Assembly (NCBI GenBank): GCA_014377915.1
Contig: JACMOT010000504.1
Location: 1 to 6,228 of the forward strand
DNA from: Tardiphaga sp.
GTDB lineage: Bacteria > Pseudomonadota > Alphaproteobacteria > Rhizobiales > Xanthobacteraceae
Reading direction: 5' to 3'
Length of the DNA: 6,228 nucleotides
Positions 5,751-6,228 of this stretch are shown in pieces. The number at the start of each line of letters is the position of its first letter. The stretch's first letter is position 1. The notes below the pieces were generated by a model. That model ran no database searches and had not been told where the DNA came from. It was given only the letters and a program-made list of their open reading frames with translations. A program made the position numbers and the translations under genes.

Positions 5751-6228
5751 TTACGACAGTAATGGCGACCACGCCGGGTCCGACGCGAAGCCGGGCGTTG
5801 GTACTTTCAATTCATTGCGTCCGGAAACATCGACCGTGAACAGCGACGGGCCGCCGGCGCCGCCGGGCTCCCGGAAGAACATGATGACGCGACCATTCGG
5901 CGCGAAGGTTGGACCTTCATTGTGGTAGCCGGAGGTCAACAGACGTTCGCCGGAGCCGTCCGGCTTCATGATACCGATCGAGAACTGGCCGCCGCCCTGC
6001 TTGGTGAAGGCAATGTAGTCACCGCGTGGCGACCACACCGGCGTCGAGTAGCTGCCATCGCCAAACGAGATACGCTGGGCCGGGCCGCCGGTGGCGGCCA
6101 TCGTATAGATCTGCGGCTTGCCGCCGCGATCGGATTCGAAACAGATCTTGCTGCCATCCGGCGCATAGGACGGCGAGGTATCGATCGCGGGAGTGTCGGT
6201 CAGCCGCGTGGTGGATTTGGAACGCAGA
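5751..6228 (-). CDS. tolB: Tol-Pal system protein TolB, C-terminal part (cut by window edge)
   Basis: TolB is the periplasmic six-bladed beta-propeller that binds Pal and connects it with TolA. I read the frame upstream from the TAA at 5753-5751 to the window end: 158 complete codons, with one base left over, no stop and no need for an internal start. Repeated propeller blades are visible: [53 protein letters not shown] and DPAWSPLLS at the C-terminus. The [30 protein letters not shown] and [25 protein letters not shown] stretches are characteristic of alphaproteobacterial TolB. The missing N-terminal part would contain the signal peptide and the N-terminal domain that contacts TolA. tolQ, tolR and tolA are expected beyond the right edge (inference from family gene order). 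The gene is followed by a hairpin, then by a signalling gene instead of pal. Confidence 0.95.
   Translation of the reverse strand, partial: LRSKSTTRLTDTPAIDTSPSYAPDGSKICFESDRGGKPQIYTMAATGGPAQRISFGDGSYSTPVWSPRGDYIAFTKQGGGQFSIGIMKPDGSGERLLTSGYHNEGPTFAPNGRVIMFFREPGGAGGPSLFTVDVSGRNELKVPTPGFASDPAWSPLLS

Overview
This is a GC-rich chromosomal segment from an alphaproteobacterium. The Pal, CpoB and TolB sequences and the gene order look most like the Bradyrhizobium/Rhodopseudomonas/Nitrobacter group. That placement is from recognition only; no search was run. All six supported genes lie on the minus strand, so transcription runs from high to low coordinates and both ends of the window cut through a gene.

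In transcription order the layout is: (1) the C-terminal part of tolB (6228-5751); (2) a 195-base gap with a 9-bp hairpin and two TTAACCG direct repeats; (3) a 781-residue membrane-anchored GGDEF-EAL protein (5555-3210); (4) a 131-base gap with promoter-like and CtrA-like sequences; (5) a GNAT-fold protein resembling the FeeM N-acyl amino acid synthase family (3078-2329); (6) a 260-base gap with several inverted repeats, which must hold the pal leader; (7) pal (2068-1574), followed at once by a strong intrinsic terminator; (8) cpoB/ybgF (1417-449); (9) after a 46-base gap, the N-terminal 134 residues of tilS, running off the window.

The envelope genes form the Tol-Pal system. TolB (periplasmic beta-propeller), Pal (peptidoglycan-binding outer-membrane lipoprotein) and CpoB (periplasmic coiled-coil/TPR protein) act together in outer-membrane constriction and integrity during division. 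TilS is an unrelated tRNA-modification enzyme that follows cpoB. The unusual point is that two signalling-type genes, a complete-looking c-di-GMP synthase/phosphodiesterase and a predicted acyl-ACP-dependent acyltransferase, sit between tolB and pal, which are usually neighbours. No RNA gene, insertion sequence, CRISPR array or phage element was found, and no gene-free stretch exceeds 300 bases.
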